Assembly (NCBI GenBank): GCA_902774115.1
Contig: CACYHH010000004.1
Location: 1 to 64,000 of the forward strand
DNA: 64,000 nt
Direction of reading: 5' to 3'
Origin: an uncultured Spirochaetales bacterium
GTDB lineage: Bacteria > UBP6 > UBA1177
The first letter of the stretch is position 1. Every line of letters begins with the position of its first letter. Of this stretch, positions 51,264 to 60,488 are shown piece after piece. A model generated the notes under the pieces. The model saw only the letters and a list, made by a program, of their open reading frames with translations. It searched no databases and was not told where the DNA came from. Made by a program: the position numbers and the translations under genes.

Positions 51264-54200
51264 TTATTCCCCATCCTCGAAATAATCGAGCGTTTTCAGG
51301 CTTTCTATGATCCTGTCAAGGTATGGTTCGTCTACGAGCGGCCACGAGAAGCCGAGGCGGTAGAGGACATTCGTCGTGAATGTGTTGTCTGTTTCGGCCA
51401 TGTGCATGTCGGGACGGTCGTTCGTGATGAGACCTGAAAGTTTGGAGTTCATCTTTTCGTCGGCGAGCAGACGCATATATTCGGCGTAGAATTCCTCGTC
51501 GGTTGCAGGTTCGATCTTTACTCCGCAGCGGTTGCACGCATCGATCATCTGCTGCGAATCGAAGTGGAAACGGCTGTCAACGTTGAACGCCGTAAAGTTG
51601 TCGTTCGTTCCTGCAAGAAGGACGATCGCTTTGGCGGTAAGGTCGATGGGAGAAAGGCGCATCGGGTCAGTTGCGTGGCTCATAGGGTATTTACACATCG
51701 CCGCAAAGCCGCGTATTGCGTTGAGGAAAGCGTTTGTTCCCGAATTTATCTGGAATTCGCCGTCGCTGTGGCGCCCCATCAGGTTGCCGACACGCATGAT
51801 CTTTCCGCGCAGTCCGTTTCTGACTGCTTCAAGCACCTTGAGTTCGCCGTGATATTTGGAAAGAAGGTATTTGTTGTCAAGTGCATCGATGACGTAGAGC
51901 TCGTTCTCGTGCATTTTGAGGCCGCGCTGGTAGGTTTCTGCGGTGTGGGCACCGGGAATAGAAGTCGTCGAGATCTGGATCATCCTCGAAGAGTGCTCTT
52001 TTGCGCATTTTATCAGGTTTTCGACCCCGTGGACATTGACCTGCTCGATGCTGTCATCCGCAGCGTAGTGCTTTACGAGAGCTGCGCTGTTTATGATCGT
52101 GTCGAAGTGCAGGTCTTTAAGTTTTTCGGAAAGCGAATCGTCTGTGATATCGGCCTCTACAACGGTGATGAACTCTTCGATTTCTTTGTCAAAAGGCTTG
52201 TCGAAGTAGTACATAAGCATGTTTTTGAGCCGTTTTTCCGCCGTAGCCGCGTTTCCTTTGCGAAGAAGGCATATTATTTTCCCTTCGCGCCTGTCGATAA
52301 GTTCCTTTAAAATGTGGATCCCGAGGAAGCCGACGCATCCCGAAAGAAGGACGTCTCCGATGCTTTCGCGCTTAACTTCGGCCGCTTTTTTGAGTGTGTT
52401 GTCCTTGAGCTGTTCGTAAACGGCAGGCTTGTCTTCCTCTTTCAAAGCAACATCTTCCCTTGGAACGGCGCGGCTCGACTCGACGAATGCAGCCAGAGTT
52501 TCGGGTGTCGGATAGTCGAAAATGTTCTGATATTCGACCTTTACCCCTTTAGCCATAAGGCGCATGATGACTTTTGAAGCCGAAAGCGAAGTTCCGCCCA
52601 TTTCAAAGAAGTTGTCGTCTGCGAAGACTTCGTCAAGCGAGAGAACAGATGCAAAAAGTTCGCAGAGCTGCGCTTCGAGTGACTTTTTCGCCTGCTTTCT
52701 GCCGGTGCGTTTGCGCTCTATCCTGACCTCGGGAAGGGCCTTCTTGTCGATTTTTCCGTTCGGTGTGAGCGGCATAGTCTCGATCTGCATGAGGACATCG
52801 GGGACCATGTAGTATGTGAGCGATGCCTTAAGGTAATTCGTGAGTTCGGAAGTATCGACCGCGCGGTCTGCGGTAAAGAATGCGGCGAGGTAGTCTTCCG
52901 AACCGTTGCTGCGGACTACTACTTTTGTCCGTTTGATGCCCGGGAAAGTGAGGATGCGGTTTTCGATCTCGTCAAGTTCGACGCGGAATCCGCGGAGTTT
53001 GACCTGGTTGTCGATCCTGCCGAAGAATTCGACTTCGCCGTCCTTGTTGATGCGCGCCGTGTCTCCGCTGTGGTAAGCTTTCACGCCGTTAAGCGTAAAG
53101 AAGGCTGCCGCAGTCTTTTCGGGAAGTTTGACATATCCGCGTCCTACACATTCGCCGCAGATTATAAGCTCTCCGCAGGCATAGGGCGGAAGGACTTTTC
53201 CGAAGCGGTCAAGGACGTAGAAGGCGCTGTTTGCGATAGGAGCGCCGATAGTGATGTTTTTTGCACTGTCAAGCTTCTTTGCGCTGCATGTTATCGTGCA
53301 TTCCGTCGGGCCGTAGCCGTTGAGGATATGAGCATCCGGCGCAAGTTTACGCAAATCGTCGAATACTTTTGCCGGGAAAGCCTCCGCTCCGAGAAGAATC
53401 GACCTGAACCCTGCAAGAGCCTGCCTGAATTCCGGAATATCGAGATAGCTTACTAAGAAAGAAGGTGTCGCGAACATTATATCGACATGGTTTTCTATAA
53501 GCATCTGCGAAAGTTCCGCCGGATTGTGGATCTCATGCTCGGTCGCGATGCTTACTGTCCTTCCGTTCAGAATGATTACAAGATCGTCCATTACAGACAT
53601 GTCGAACGATATCGAACTGAGCGCAAGGCAGACGTTTCCGCCCTCTTTTCCGTACATATAAGCGTAAGAGAAACCTTCCTGCTGGACAAGGTTCGCGAAG
53701 TTGCGGTGATCGACAACGACACCTTTCGGTTTTCCGGTAGAACCTGAAGTGTAGATGCAGTAAAGCAGGCTCTCCATCGGGATATCTATATCTGGATTGG
53801 TCTCATCCTTTTCTTCCGCAAAAATTTCTTCGAGAGTGAGCGGTTTATAAGGCTTGTCGCTTGAGAAAAGTTCCGTTTTTTCCGCTTTTATTGCTTCCGT
53901 CGTGATTATGAACGGGCTTTCGCCGTCTCTCATGCAGAAATCGATCCTGTCGTCGGGATACGATGTCAGAACACCGAGGAATGCGCCTCCCGCCTTCATG
54001 ATACCAAGCTCGATGGCGGGAATGTAGACGCTTCTTTCGATCATCAGGGCAACGATCGTATCTTTCTTTACGCCGCGTCTGATAAGCCCTCTTGCAATGC
54101 GGTTGGCGATAGCGTTGAGTTCGCTGTAGGTAAGTTTCTTTCCGTCGGAGATGACCGCGGTTTTGTCCGGATGCGCTGCGACATGCTCCTCGAAAAGTTT

Positions 54201-57200
54201 GTTTACAGGAACGGCTTTGAACTCTCTTTTCGTGTCGTTCATCTTTTCAAGCGCTTTTTCGGCATCTTCCGAAACCATAGAAACATCGCTGAGTGCCGTT
54301 TTTTCGATAAAACTGCCGACTACTTCGTCGAATGCCTCTACAAAAGCCTTTATGAAAGGAGCGCTGTACATATCGCGGCGGTATTCGGCGTTGAAAATGA
54401 ATTTTCCGTTTCTGAGATCGACTGTAACTGCTATCGGCGCTTTTGCTGCATCGGGCAGAACGTTTATCGCTTCCGCAGGCTTTCCGCAGATAGTATCGAA
54501 CGTGAAAGAGTCTCCCTGATAAGCAAAGATTATGTCTGAACGTATTCCGTAAGCCGCCGAGATCTCTGCAAACGAATAGAGGTCGTTAGCCATGCTCTCC
54601 ACAAGCTGTTCCTGGGTCTCACGGACAAAATCGACAACTTTTTTGTTTGCTGCCGGGTGTATCAGGACAGGAAGAGTCTTGACAAGCATCGTCACCGAAG
54701 AAGCGAGACGCGAGTTGTTCCTGCCGTTGTATATCGTCGCAAAAACAGTGTCGTCGGCAAGCGAAAAGCGGTTCAGAGTAAAGCCGAAAGCCGTATTGAA
54801 AAAGGCGTTGAGAGTAAGGGCGTTTTTGTCGCAGAATTCTTTTGCCTTATCTGAGCTTGTTTTTGAAGTGATTGTAAAAGTTGCCGAGCCTGTTCCCTTT
54901 TCTTCAGGCGATTTCGGCGGAAGGCAGTCTGTCTCGCACCCTTTGAAAATGCTGTCATAGTAAGCCCTTGCCTTGTCATAACGCTCTGAAGCACGCGCCT
55001 TTTCTTCGTCAAGCGCAGCTTCGAAGCCGGTGTAGCGTTCCTTTTCAAGGATTTTTCCGTCGTAAGCCCTGTCGATATCTGTAAGGAGGATAGCCGCCGA
55101 AGTTCCGTCAGAAACTATGTGGTGCATATCGATGAAAAGGTAGTTCCCGTCCGGAGTTTTATAGATTTTAACGCGGTAAAGCGGTTCTCCGATAAGCGTG
55201 TAAGGTCTGACGAGTTCCTTTTTATCGGGAACTTTGCTGCATTCAACAACTTCAACTGTAACTTCCGCGTTGTCGTCGCGTTTCGCACGGATATCGCCGG
55301 TTTCGTCTGCAAAAAGTATCGTTTTGAGGTAAGGATGGGCGTCGATCGCCGCTTTTATTGCCGAAACAAGCCTGTCAGTATCTATTTCACCGCTGATTTT
55401 GAAAAGTTGCGGGATGTTGTATGTGACCGAATCTCCTTCAAGGCTGCTTGATGTGAAGATCCCTTTCTGCGTCTGGGTTATCGGGTAGTCTGCAAGCATT
55501 CCGTAATCCTGGGCGCGTTCAGTAGAAAGGATCATCGTTTCAAGCTGTCTGACGGTGCTGTACTGCTTGAGGTCGCTCAGTTTTATCGCAAGGTCGAACG
55601 CTTTTCCGAGCATGACGTTTAGTTTGAGCATTCCGATCGAGGTGAGACCCGCTTCGAAAAGGTCTGTGTCGATGCCGAAACCTTTGCGGCCGATGACTTC
55701 GGCAACAATGTCGAATATAGCTTTCTGGGTCTGGGTTTCAGGCGGTGTGGCATCTTCGGCAGCCGCTACTACCGGATAAGGAAGAGCTCTTTTATCGACT
55801 TTCTGGTTCTGGTTGAGCGGGATCTTTTCGATCTGCATCGTTACGGCAGGAACCATGTAGTAAGGCTTTTCCGAGCGGATGAAGGCGTTCAGAGCCTGAA
55901 TGTCGATCTGCGTATCGGCAACGATGTAGGCTGCGACAAATTTGCCGCCTCCATCTTCGTCAAAAGCTGCTACCGTGACATCCTTGATCCCTTCGAATCG
56001 GCGGATGACTTCTTCGATTTCGGTGAGTTCGACCCTGAAACCTCTGACTTTGACCTGTCCGTCTCTTCTTCCGACAAACTGGATGTTTCCGTCAGGAAGC
56101 ATCCGCACGATATCGCCTGTGCGGTAAACTCTGTCGTATCCCGCTTCAGTCGAGAAGGGATTTTCACCGTAAGCTGCGGCAGTTTTTTCGGGATTGTTTT
56201 TGTATCCTTTCGTGACATGCGCGCCGCTGAGCCAGAGTTCGCCAGCAGCTCCCATGGGAAGCAGCCTTCCGCACGGGTCTACCACATAAAGTTTGACATT
56301 GTCGATAGCTTTTCCTATCGGAATATCCTTGTAAAGACGGTCTACCCTGAAACCTGTCGCCAGGATCGAGCCTTCGGTAGGTCCGTAAAGATTGTAAAGC
56401 GCGAAATCTTTAGGCGGTTCGAGCGGAGTGAGCTTTTCGCCGGCTACCGAAAGCGAGCGCAGAGTCTTCGTTCCCTCCATCAGAGCGAACTGTCTGCCTA
56501 CCTGGGTAGTCATCGTCGAATGGGTTATCGAGTTCTCGTTGAAATATTTCTGGAGCTCGAGCAGATCAAGTCTGATGTCGTCGGCGATTATGTGCAGAGC
56601 CGCGCCGGAAGTGATCGTTGCGTAGGTGTCAAAAACATTTGCGTCAAAACCGTAACTTGCATAAGCCGTGACATTGCAGCCCGGTCCGAGTGCGTAGAAA
56701 TCGCGCTCCCATGCAGCAGTTACCATCGTGTTGCTGTGCATGAAAAGGACTCCTTTCGGTTTTCCGGTAGAGCCTGAAGTGTAGAGCATGATGAAGATAT
56801 CTTCTTTGTCTGGTGCCTGCGGTATTTCGTCAGCATCCGGCAGAGTGTCGATCTCGGAGACCATCATGCGGGAGCCTTTGAATGAATCGGTTATGATGTG
56901 CTGAAGTTCGGGAGTCGTGATGAGAAGCGTCGCCTCAGCGTCTTCGACCATGAGATTGAGTCTTTCGGGCGGATAACCAGGATCGAGCGGAAGGTAAGCC
57001 GCGCCTGCTTTGAGAACGCCTAAAGATGCGGTGAGCATGTATTCGCATCTGGGGATAAGAACGCCGACGACACTCCCTTTTCCGATCCCTTTTCCGGCAA
57101 GATGAGCCGCTAAATTATCGGTGATTTTATCGATTTCTGAGTACGTGAAATGTTTCTCCTTGAACGCGAGACAGAGTGCGTCGGGAGTCTTTTTTACCTG

Positions 57201-58538
57201 CTCGCGGAAAAGATCAACTACGGTGTGTTCGGTGTCGTAAGACTTTTCTGTCAGGTTGAAACTGTCGAGCAGTTTTCTTCCTTCGGCATCAGTCAGCTCG
57301 ATGTCTCCGAGTTTTTCAGCCGTGATCATTCCCTTCAGAACGCTGATGTATGTCCTGGTGAAACTCTGCATGAAAGATTCGGTGTAGCAGGACTTTCTGT
57401 ATTTTGCCTTGAACTGGAAAGAACCGCTTTTTTTCATAACGAGAAACTCGATATCGGCTATCGGATCCATGTCGTTCAGGTGTTCGATTTCTATTGCCGA
57501 ACTGCCGAAAGGAATGGGTTTGAAGAGGTCTGAATGGTAAACAAAAGTGACATCGGTCGAAATTCCGTAGTTCGCCGCGATCTCGGCAAAGGGCACGCAG
57601 TCGTTCTGCTTCATTTCGTAGAAGAAGTCTGACATCGTTTTTATGAGTTCTGCAGGAGCTGCGTTTTCATCGAATGTGCAATGCATCGGCAGTGTTCGGA
57701 CAAACATTCCTATCTCGGAAGCGGCTGATTTTGTGCGGCCGTGGAACGCCGTCGTGTAGACGCTCTCCTTTGCTCCGTTGAATTTTGCCAGAGTATATCC
57801 GAAAGCGGCCTGGAAAAGAGCGTTTTCGGTGAGTTTGAGTGCTTTGATGTATGAATCGACGGCATCAGTGAAACCGTTTTCGTCAGCCGAAAGCAGAACC
57901 GCTCCCATTTTGTTTTCGCCGTCCCCTGCGACGACATCCGAAATCGGGCGGGAGTCGCATTCGATGCCGTCAAGTTTGGTCGCAAGCATGTCGCGGAGGC
58001 GCTGCATTCTTTCAGGATCATCTTTTGCGGCTTCGTCAAAAGCTATATCGAAAAACGTCGGTTCTTCATCGCTGCACTTTTCTCCGCCGTAAACCGCGCC
58101 TATCTGCGGAATAAAAATATTGTGGGAAGCACCGTCCATAACAATGTGGTGGATATCGAAGAAAAACGCGTCGCCCTCTTTCGTGCTGAGGTAGATGAAA
58201 CGGAAAAGCGGCCCGTTCTCAAGGTCAAAAGGTCTGCACAAATCTTTTGTTCCAGCTTCGATCGTGTCGGCAGATTTCTCTTCAAAAACGATCTCCTGAT
58301 TGCGGTAAACCATCGACGGAACGCCCTGAACCGTGCGGCACACGGCGAAAATCGCAGGATGGTGCAAGACAACGGTTTTGACCGCGTCGATGAAACGCGC
58401 CTTATCAGTTCCCTGCGGAAGACGGCAGAGCGTCGGCACATTGTATTTCATTGACGACGGGTTTTCGGACCAGTCCATGTAAAGACCGATCTGCGCCCGG
58501 GTAAGCGGAACACAGTCCCTTTTAAGTTTTCTGTTCAT
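51264..58538 (-). CDS. Two-module nonribosomal peptide synthetase with terminal reductase (C-A-T-C-A-T-R)
   Basis: 2424 residues. C1 (to ~425, DIHHIVMDGAS), A1 (~440-935; LYTSGSTGKPKG, YNLYGPTEGS, YRTGD, GQVKVRGFRVEL), T1 (~945-1020; Ser in EAGLTSIGML), C2 (~1030-1450; DMHHIVSDGTS), A2 (~1460-1950; IYTSGSTGKPKG, NGYGPTECT, GRIDNQVKLRGFRVELDEIE), T2 (Ser in EMGGTSLSASKV) and a reductase (~2050-2424; SGCVGFLGIHIL NADPH loop, Y-x3-K in KYLLSKYHG). All catalytic motifs look intact. The reductase predicts release of a peptide aldehyde, which can cyclise to an imine or pyrazinone. The leading C domain with no loading module suggests N-acylation or a partner enzyme. No PPTase or tailoring gene is in view. 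AGAGGAG precedes the ATG. Confidence 0.95.
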   Translation of the reverse strand: MNRKLKRDCVPLTRAQIGLYMDWSENPSSMKYNVPTLCRLPQGTDKARFIDAVKTVVLHHPAIFAVCRTVQGVPSMVYRNQEIVFEEKSADTIEAGTKDLCRPFDLENGPLFRFIYLSTKEGDAFFFDIHHIVMDGASHNIFIPQIGAVYGGEKCSDEEPTFFDIAFDEAAKDDPERMQRLRDMLATKLDGIECDSRPISDVVAGDGENKMGAVLLSADENGFTDAVDSYIKALKLTENALFQAAFGYTLAKFNGAKESVYTTAFHGRTKSAASEIGMFVRTLPMHCTFDENAAPAELIKTMSDFFYEMKQNDCVPFAEIAANYGISTDVTFVYHSDLFKPIPFGSSAIEIEHLNDMDPIADIEFLVMKKSGSFQFKAKYRKSCYTESFMQSFTRTYISVLKGMITAEKLGDIELTDAEGRKLLDSFNLTEKSYDTEHTVVDLFREQVKKTPDALCLAFKEKHFTYSEIDKITDNLAAHLAGKGIGKGSVVGVLIPRCEYMLTASLGVLKAGAAYLPLDPGYPPERLNLMVEDAEATLLITTPELQHIITDSFKGSRMMVSEIDTLPDADEIPQAPDKEDIFIMLYTSGSTGKPKGVLFMHSNTMVTAAWERDFYALGPGCNVTAYASYGFDANVFDTYATITSGAALHIIADDIRLDLLELQKYFNENSITHSTMTTQVGRQFALMEGTKTLRSLSVAGEKLTPLEPPKDFALYNLYGPTEGSILATGFRVDRLYKDIPIGKAIDNVKLYVVDPCGRLLPMGAAGELWLSGAHVTKGYKNNPEKTAAAYGENPFSTEAGYDRVYRTGDIVRMLPDGNIQFVGRRDGQVKVRGFRVELTEIEEVIRRFEGIKDVTVAAFDEDGGGKFVAAYIVADTQIDIQALNAFIRSEKPYYMVPAVTMQIEKIPLNQNQKVDKRALPYPVVAAAEDATPPETQTQKAIFDIVAEVIGRKGFGIDTDLFEAGLTSIGMLKLNVMLGKAFDLAIKLSDLKQYSTVRQLETMILSTERAQDYGMLADYPITQTQKGIFTSSSLEGDSVTYNIPQLFKISGEIDTDRLVSAIKAAIDAHPYLKTILFADETGDIRAKRDDNAEVTVEVVECSKVPDKKELVRPYTLIGEPLYRVKIYKTPDGNYLFIDMHHIVSDGTSAAILLTDIDRAYDGKILEKERYTGFEAALDEEKARASERYDKARAYYDSIFKGCETDCLPPKSPEEKGTGSATFTITSKTSSDKAKEFCDKNALTLNAFFNTAFGFTLNRFSLADDTVFATIYNGRNNSRLASSVTMLVKTLPVLIHPAANKKVVDFVRETQEQLVESMANDLYSFAEISAAYGIRSDIIFAYQGDSFTFDTICGKPAEAINVLPDAAKAPIAVTVDLRNGKFIFNAEYRRDMYSAPFIKAFVEAFDEVVGSFIEKTALSDVSMVSEDAEKALEKMNDTKREFKAVPVNKLFEEHVAAHPDKTAVISDGKKLTYSELNAIANRIARGLIRRGVKKDTIVALMIERSVYIPAIELGIMKAGGAFLGVLTSYPDDRIDFCMRDGESPFIITTEAIKAEKTELFSSDKPYKPLTLEEIFAEEKDETNPDIDIPMESLLYCIYTSGSTGKPKGVVVDHRNFANLVQQEGFSYAYMYGKEGGNVCLALSSISFDMSVMDDLVIILNGRTVSIATEHEIHNPAELSQMLIENHVDIMFATPSFLVSYLDIPEFRQALAGFRSILLGAEAFPAKVFDDLRKLAPDAHILNGYGPTECTITCSAKKLDSAKNITIGAPIANSAFYVLDRFGKVLPPYACGELIICGECVGRGYVKLPEKTAAAFFTLNGVKAYHSGDTARINKDGEVEFFGRIDNQVKLRGFRVELDEIENRILTFPGIKRTKVVVRSNGSEDYLAAFFTADRAVDTSELTNYLKASLTYYMVPDVLMQIETMPLTPNGKIDKKALPEVRIERKRTGRKQAKKSLEAQLCELFASVLSLDEVFADDNFFEMGGTSLSASKVIMRLMAKGVKVEYQNIFDYPTPETLAAFVESSRAVPREDVALKEEDKPAVYEQLKDNTLKKAAEVKRESIGDVLLSGCVGFLGIHILKELIDRREGKIICLLRKGNAATAEKRLKNMLMYYFDKPFDKEIEEFITVVEADITDDSLSEKLKDLHFDTIINSAALVKHYAADDSIEQVNVHGVENLIKCAKEHSSRMIQISTTSIPGAHTAETYQRGLKMHENELYVIDALDNKYLLSKYHGELKVLEAVRNGLRGKIMRVGNLMGRHSDGEFQINSGTNAFLNAIRGFAAMCKYPMSHATDPMRLSPIDLTAKAIVLLAGTNDNFTAFNVDSRFHFDSQQMIDACNRCGVKIEPATDEEFYAEYMRLLADEKMNSKLSGLITNDRPDMHMAETDNTFTTNVLYRLGFSWPLVDEPYLDRIIESLKTLDYFEDGE

Positions 58539-58640
58539 CTGATACTCCTCTCTTCATACATCAACAGGTGCTGCTATAGCGCAACTCCTTAAAAAACCGC
58601 CGTTTATATCACAAAATCAAATGATTTCAATCGTTTTAAC

Positions 58641-58671
58641 AATTGGAAGTCACAAATTGTGACCTCCAATT
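58641..58671. repeat. Near-perfect 31-bp palindrome after the KilA-N gene
   Basis: Arms AATTGGAAGTCACAA and TTGTGACCTCCAATT around one base; 14 of 15 pairs match. It lies 5 bases past the KilA-N stop and about 100 bases before the NRPS start on the minus strand. No T-run, so it is either an operator or a member of the palindrome family of this region. Confidence 0.8.
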
Positions 58672-58676
58672 TTCCA

Positions 58677-59045
58677 TTACTTATCTATCAAGAATCGCCT
58701 TTCTTCGATGTTTTCAAGAACTTTCATTTGTTGAATTGCGATTTGGTTGAGTTTTTCAAGCCGTTCGCTCTGGCTAAGACCGTCGTTGATGAAAACAGCG
58801 TTCAGATTTTCCATGTTTGAGAGGCAGATCAACTGGTTTATTGTGGCGAATTCGCCATAATTAAAATTAGGATTGTAAACTTGTTCCCAAATGCCTATGT
58901 ATTCAAGAGTATTCCTATTTCTGAGCCAGTCTGTAATGAAAAACTCACCGTCTTTGGCTTTAAGCATATCTGTCAGACAAAAATAGTCTTCATTGTTTAC
59001 ATGAATTAGCCTAATACTTTCACCCTTCACTGTAATTTTTGTCAT
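58677..59045 (-). CDS. KilA-N domain protein, internally shortened
   Basis: 122 residues with AGGAGG before the ATG. The KilA-N start is clear (FCLTDMLKAKDGEFFITDWLRNRNTLEYIGIWEQVYNPNFNYGEF), but the second half of the usual domain is missing. The sequence jumps to the C-terminal tail type found in KilA-N proteins (MENLNAVFINDGLSQSERLEKLNQIAIQQMKVLENI). It looks like an in-frame deletion of about 100 or more residues. DNA binding may be lost. Confidence 0.75.
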   Translation of the reverse strand: MTKITVKGESIRLIHVNNEDYFCLTDMLKAKDGEFFITDWLRNRNTLEYIGIWEQVYNPNFNYGEFATINQLICLSNMENLNAVFINDGLSQSERLEKLNQIAIQQMKVLENIEERRFLIDK

Positions 59046-59251
59046 TTTGAACCTCCTGTTTTTTCTTGATTGTTATTTCAAACCCCTCGAATTCGAGTGG
59101 GTTAAACTTACCTAAATCAGCAAAATTAAAATTCCCAAAGGGGGTCGAATTCGACCCCTTTAAACACGAATCTTCGAATAAAGTATAAAAGAACAATGTT
59201 TTTCTGAGTATTTTTATAAAAATTTTAAAATAAATATCAACTAAAAATTTA
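59046..59251. other. AT-rich gene-free stretch with two palindromes
   Basis: No gene is visible between the KilA-N start and the ORF6N 3' flank. It holds two hairpins, 59081-59103 (AACCC-CTCGAA / TTCGAG-GGGTT with a bulge) and 59137-59161 (AAAGGGGGTCGAA / TTCGACCCCTTT with one bulged G). Both centre on GAATTC. They may act in KilA-N control or belong to the local repeat family. Confidence 0.6.
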
Positions 59252-59356
59252 ATTTTAAATTAAAAATTGTCGTCTTCGCTCAGCGGAGCGATGCAATCAC
59301 CACTCGCATTTCCTCGTTCTCCTACACAACATTGTCTAATATCTAAATTTTAAAAT
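59252..59356. repeat. 105-bp direct repeat flanking the ORF6N gene (left copy)
   Basis: Same length and mostly the same sequence as 60562-60666: both begin ATTTTAAATTAAAAATTGTC, share ATGCAATCACCACTCGCATT, and end CATTGTCTAATATCTAAATT plus TTAAAAT. The variable part is a small hairpin in each copy (CGCTC-AGCG-GAGCG here, TGT-GGCG-ACA there). Confidence 0.88.
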
Positions 59357-59405
59357 TATCAAATAAAATCAAGTAGTTATGTCGTAACACAATGTTTGGT
59401 CATCC

Positions 59406-60488
59406 TTACAAAACAAGTTCCGGATTAGTCAACAGATCTTCAATCAGCGGTTTATAAATTGCATTGTCTGCTGTTGTGGAAATAGAAGAGACTTTGTTTC
59501 CTGCATCCTTTGACGATGCGCCACAGTGATATATTTTTTCATTTTCAGTGCCGAAATCAAGAATGATGTATCTGTCATGCAAAATACCGTTTGTCTTTTT
59601 GAAAGAAACCGAAATCTGCGGATATTCTTTAATAAAATCATCGAGTTCCTTTTTGTGCAGACCATGATGTATGTTGTCTGAAAATATTGTGATATTCACA
59701 TCTTTTTTTACTGATTTCAGCAGAACGAGTGTTTTCAAGCCGATATAATTGTCAATCACAAAAATTGTTTCTTTCGCTTCGGCATAAATCTGCTGGTAAG
59801 CGAGATCTGCTTCAACTGATTTTCCGTTTAGAAATAGAAAATCCTTCTTTATTTCGTGATTGCTGAAATCTTCAATGATTTTCACCACATCATCCTTTGT
59901 GGGCACATTTGATAATTTTTTGTCTATTCTCGCGATATCCTTTGTATTCTGTGAAGTCTGAATCGCGAGCCTTGTGACTTCATCCGAACCGATAAGATTT
60001 TCTCTTTCAATGATGAAATCCTTCATTGTTTTAAAAAGCCGGATCAGAATTTTGCTCTGTCTTATTGCCAGATCGCCGCGCAAAACAGTCATCAGCATGT
60101 AGATTCCCTGCTCGGTGAATGCGTAAGGAAGATATTTTGAATATTTTCCTTGTTCCAAAGTTAAAGTTGATCCTGATTCTTCTATTGCTTCAGAAAATTC
60201 TAAGGTCGAAATTTTCGACCTTAGAATAGGATTGAGTGGAATTGTCTCGGAAGATTCTAAGGTGCAATTTTTGCACCTTAGAATTTCATAATATTCCTCT
60301 TTTGTTATCTGAAACCTAAAATCTTCATCAAATTTTTCAATATTATTCTTGACTTGTCGATTGAATGCCTTTACCGAATACCCGTAGATTTCAGCCAGAT
60401 CGAAGTCGAGCATTACGCGCATTCCGCGGATCGTGTAGATTTTTGACCGTAAATCGTTCTCGTTGTGAATTACTATTTCGTTTTCCAT
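59406..60488 (-). CDS. ORF6N-domain protein with C-terminal PLD-like domain and repeat insertion
   Basis: About 360 residues. The ORF6N part (SKIYTIRGMRVMLDFDLAEIYGYSVKAFNRQVKNN, YLPYAFTEQGIYMLMTVLRGDLAIRQS) belongs to the phage KilA-N/ORF6N DNA-binding group. The C-terminal region has a phospholipase-D-like fold (TIFVIDNYIGLKTLVLL, LHDRYIILDFG with the H-D motif), common in stand-alone ORF6N proteins. Between the two ORF6N halves lie two copies of ILR-x-K-x-x-TLE-x-SE-x-I encoded by palindromes; homologues continue here directly. The ATG at 60488 is preferred over a TTG at 60494. Confidence 0.87.
   Translation of the reverse strand: MENEIVIHNENDLRSKIYTIRGMRVMLDFDLAEIYGYSVKAFNRQVKNNIEKFDEDFRFQITKEEYYEILRCKNCTLESSETIPLNPILRSKISTLEFSEAIEESGSTLTLEQGKYSKYLPYAFTEQGIYMLMTVLRGDLAIRQSKILIRLFKTMKDFIIERENLIGSDEVTRLAIQTSQNTKDIARIDKKLSNVPTKDDVVKIIEDFSNHEIKKDFLFLNGKSVEADLAYQQIYAEAKETIFVIDNYIGLKTLVLLKSVKKDVNITIFSDNIHHGLHKKELDDFIKEYPQISVSFKKTNGILHDRYIILDFGTENEKIYHCGASSKDAGNKVSSISTTADNAIYKPLIEDLLTNPELVL
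60197..60227. repeat. Perfect 31-bp palindrome inside the ORF6N gene (1)
   Basis: Arms ATTCTAAGGTCGAAA and TTTCGACCTTAGAAT around one base; encodes ILRSKISTLE. Confidence 0.95.
60254..60284. repeat. Perfect 31-bp palindrome inside the ORF6N gene (2)
   Basis: Arms ATTCTAAGGTGCAA and TTGCACCTTAGAAT around TTT; encodes ILRCKNCTLE. It starts 57 bases (19 codons) after the first and differs at the inner stem in a compensated way. Confidence 0.95.

Noticed and set aside
58641-58671. Intrinsic terminator after KilA-N
   Set aside because: The stem is strong but no T-run follows on either strand; kept as a palindromic repeat.
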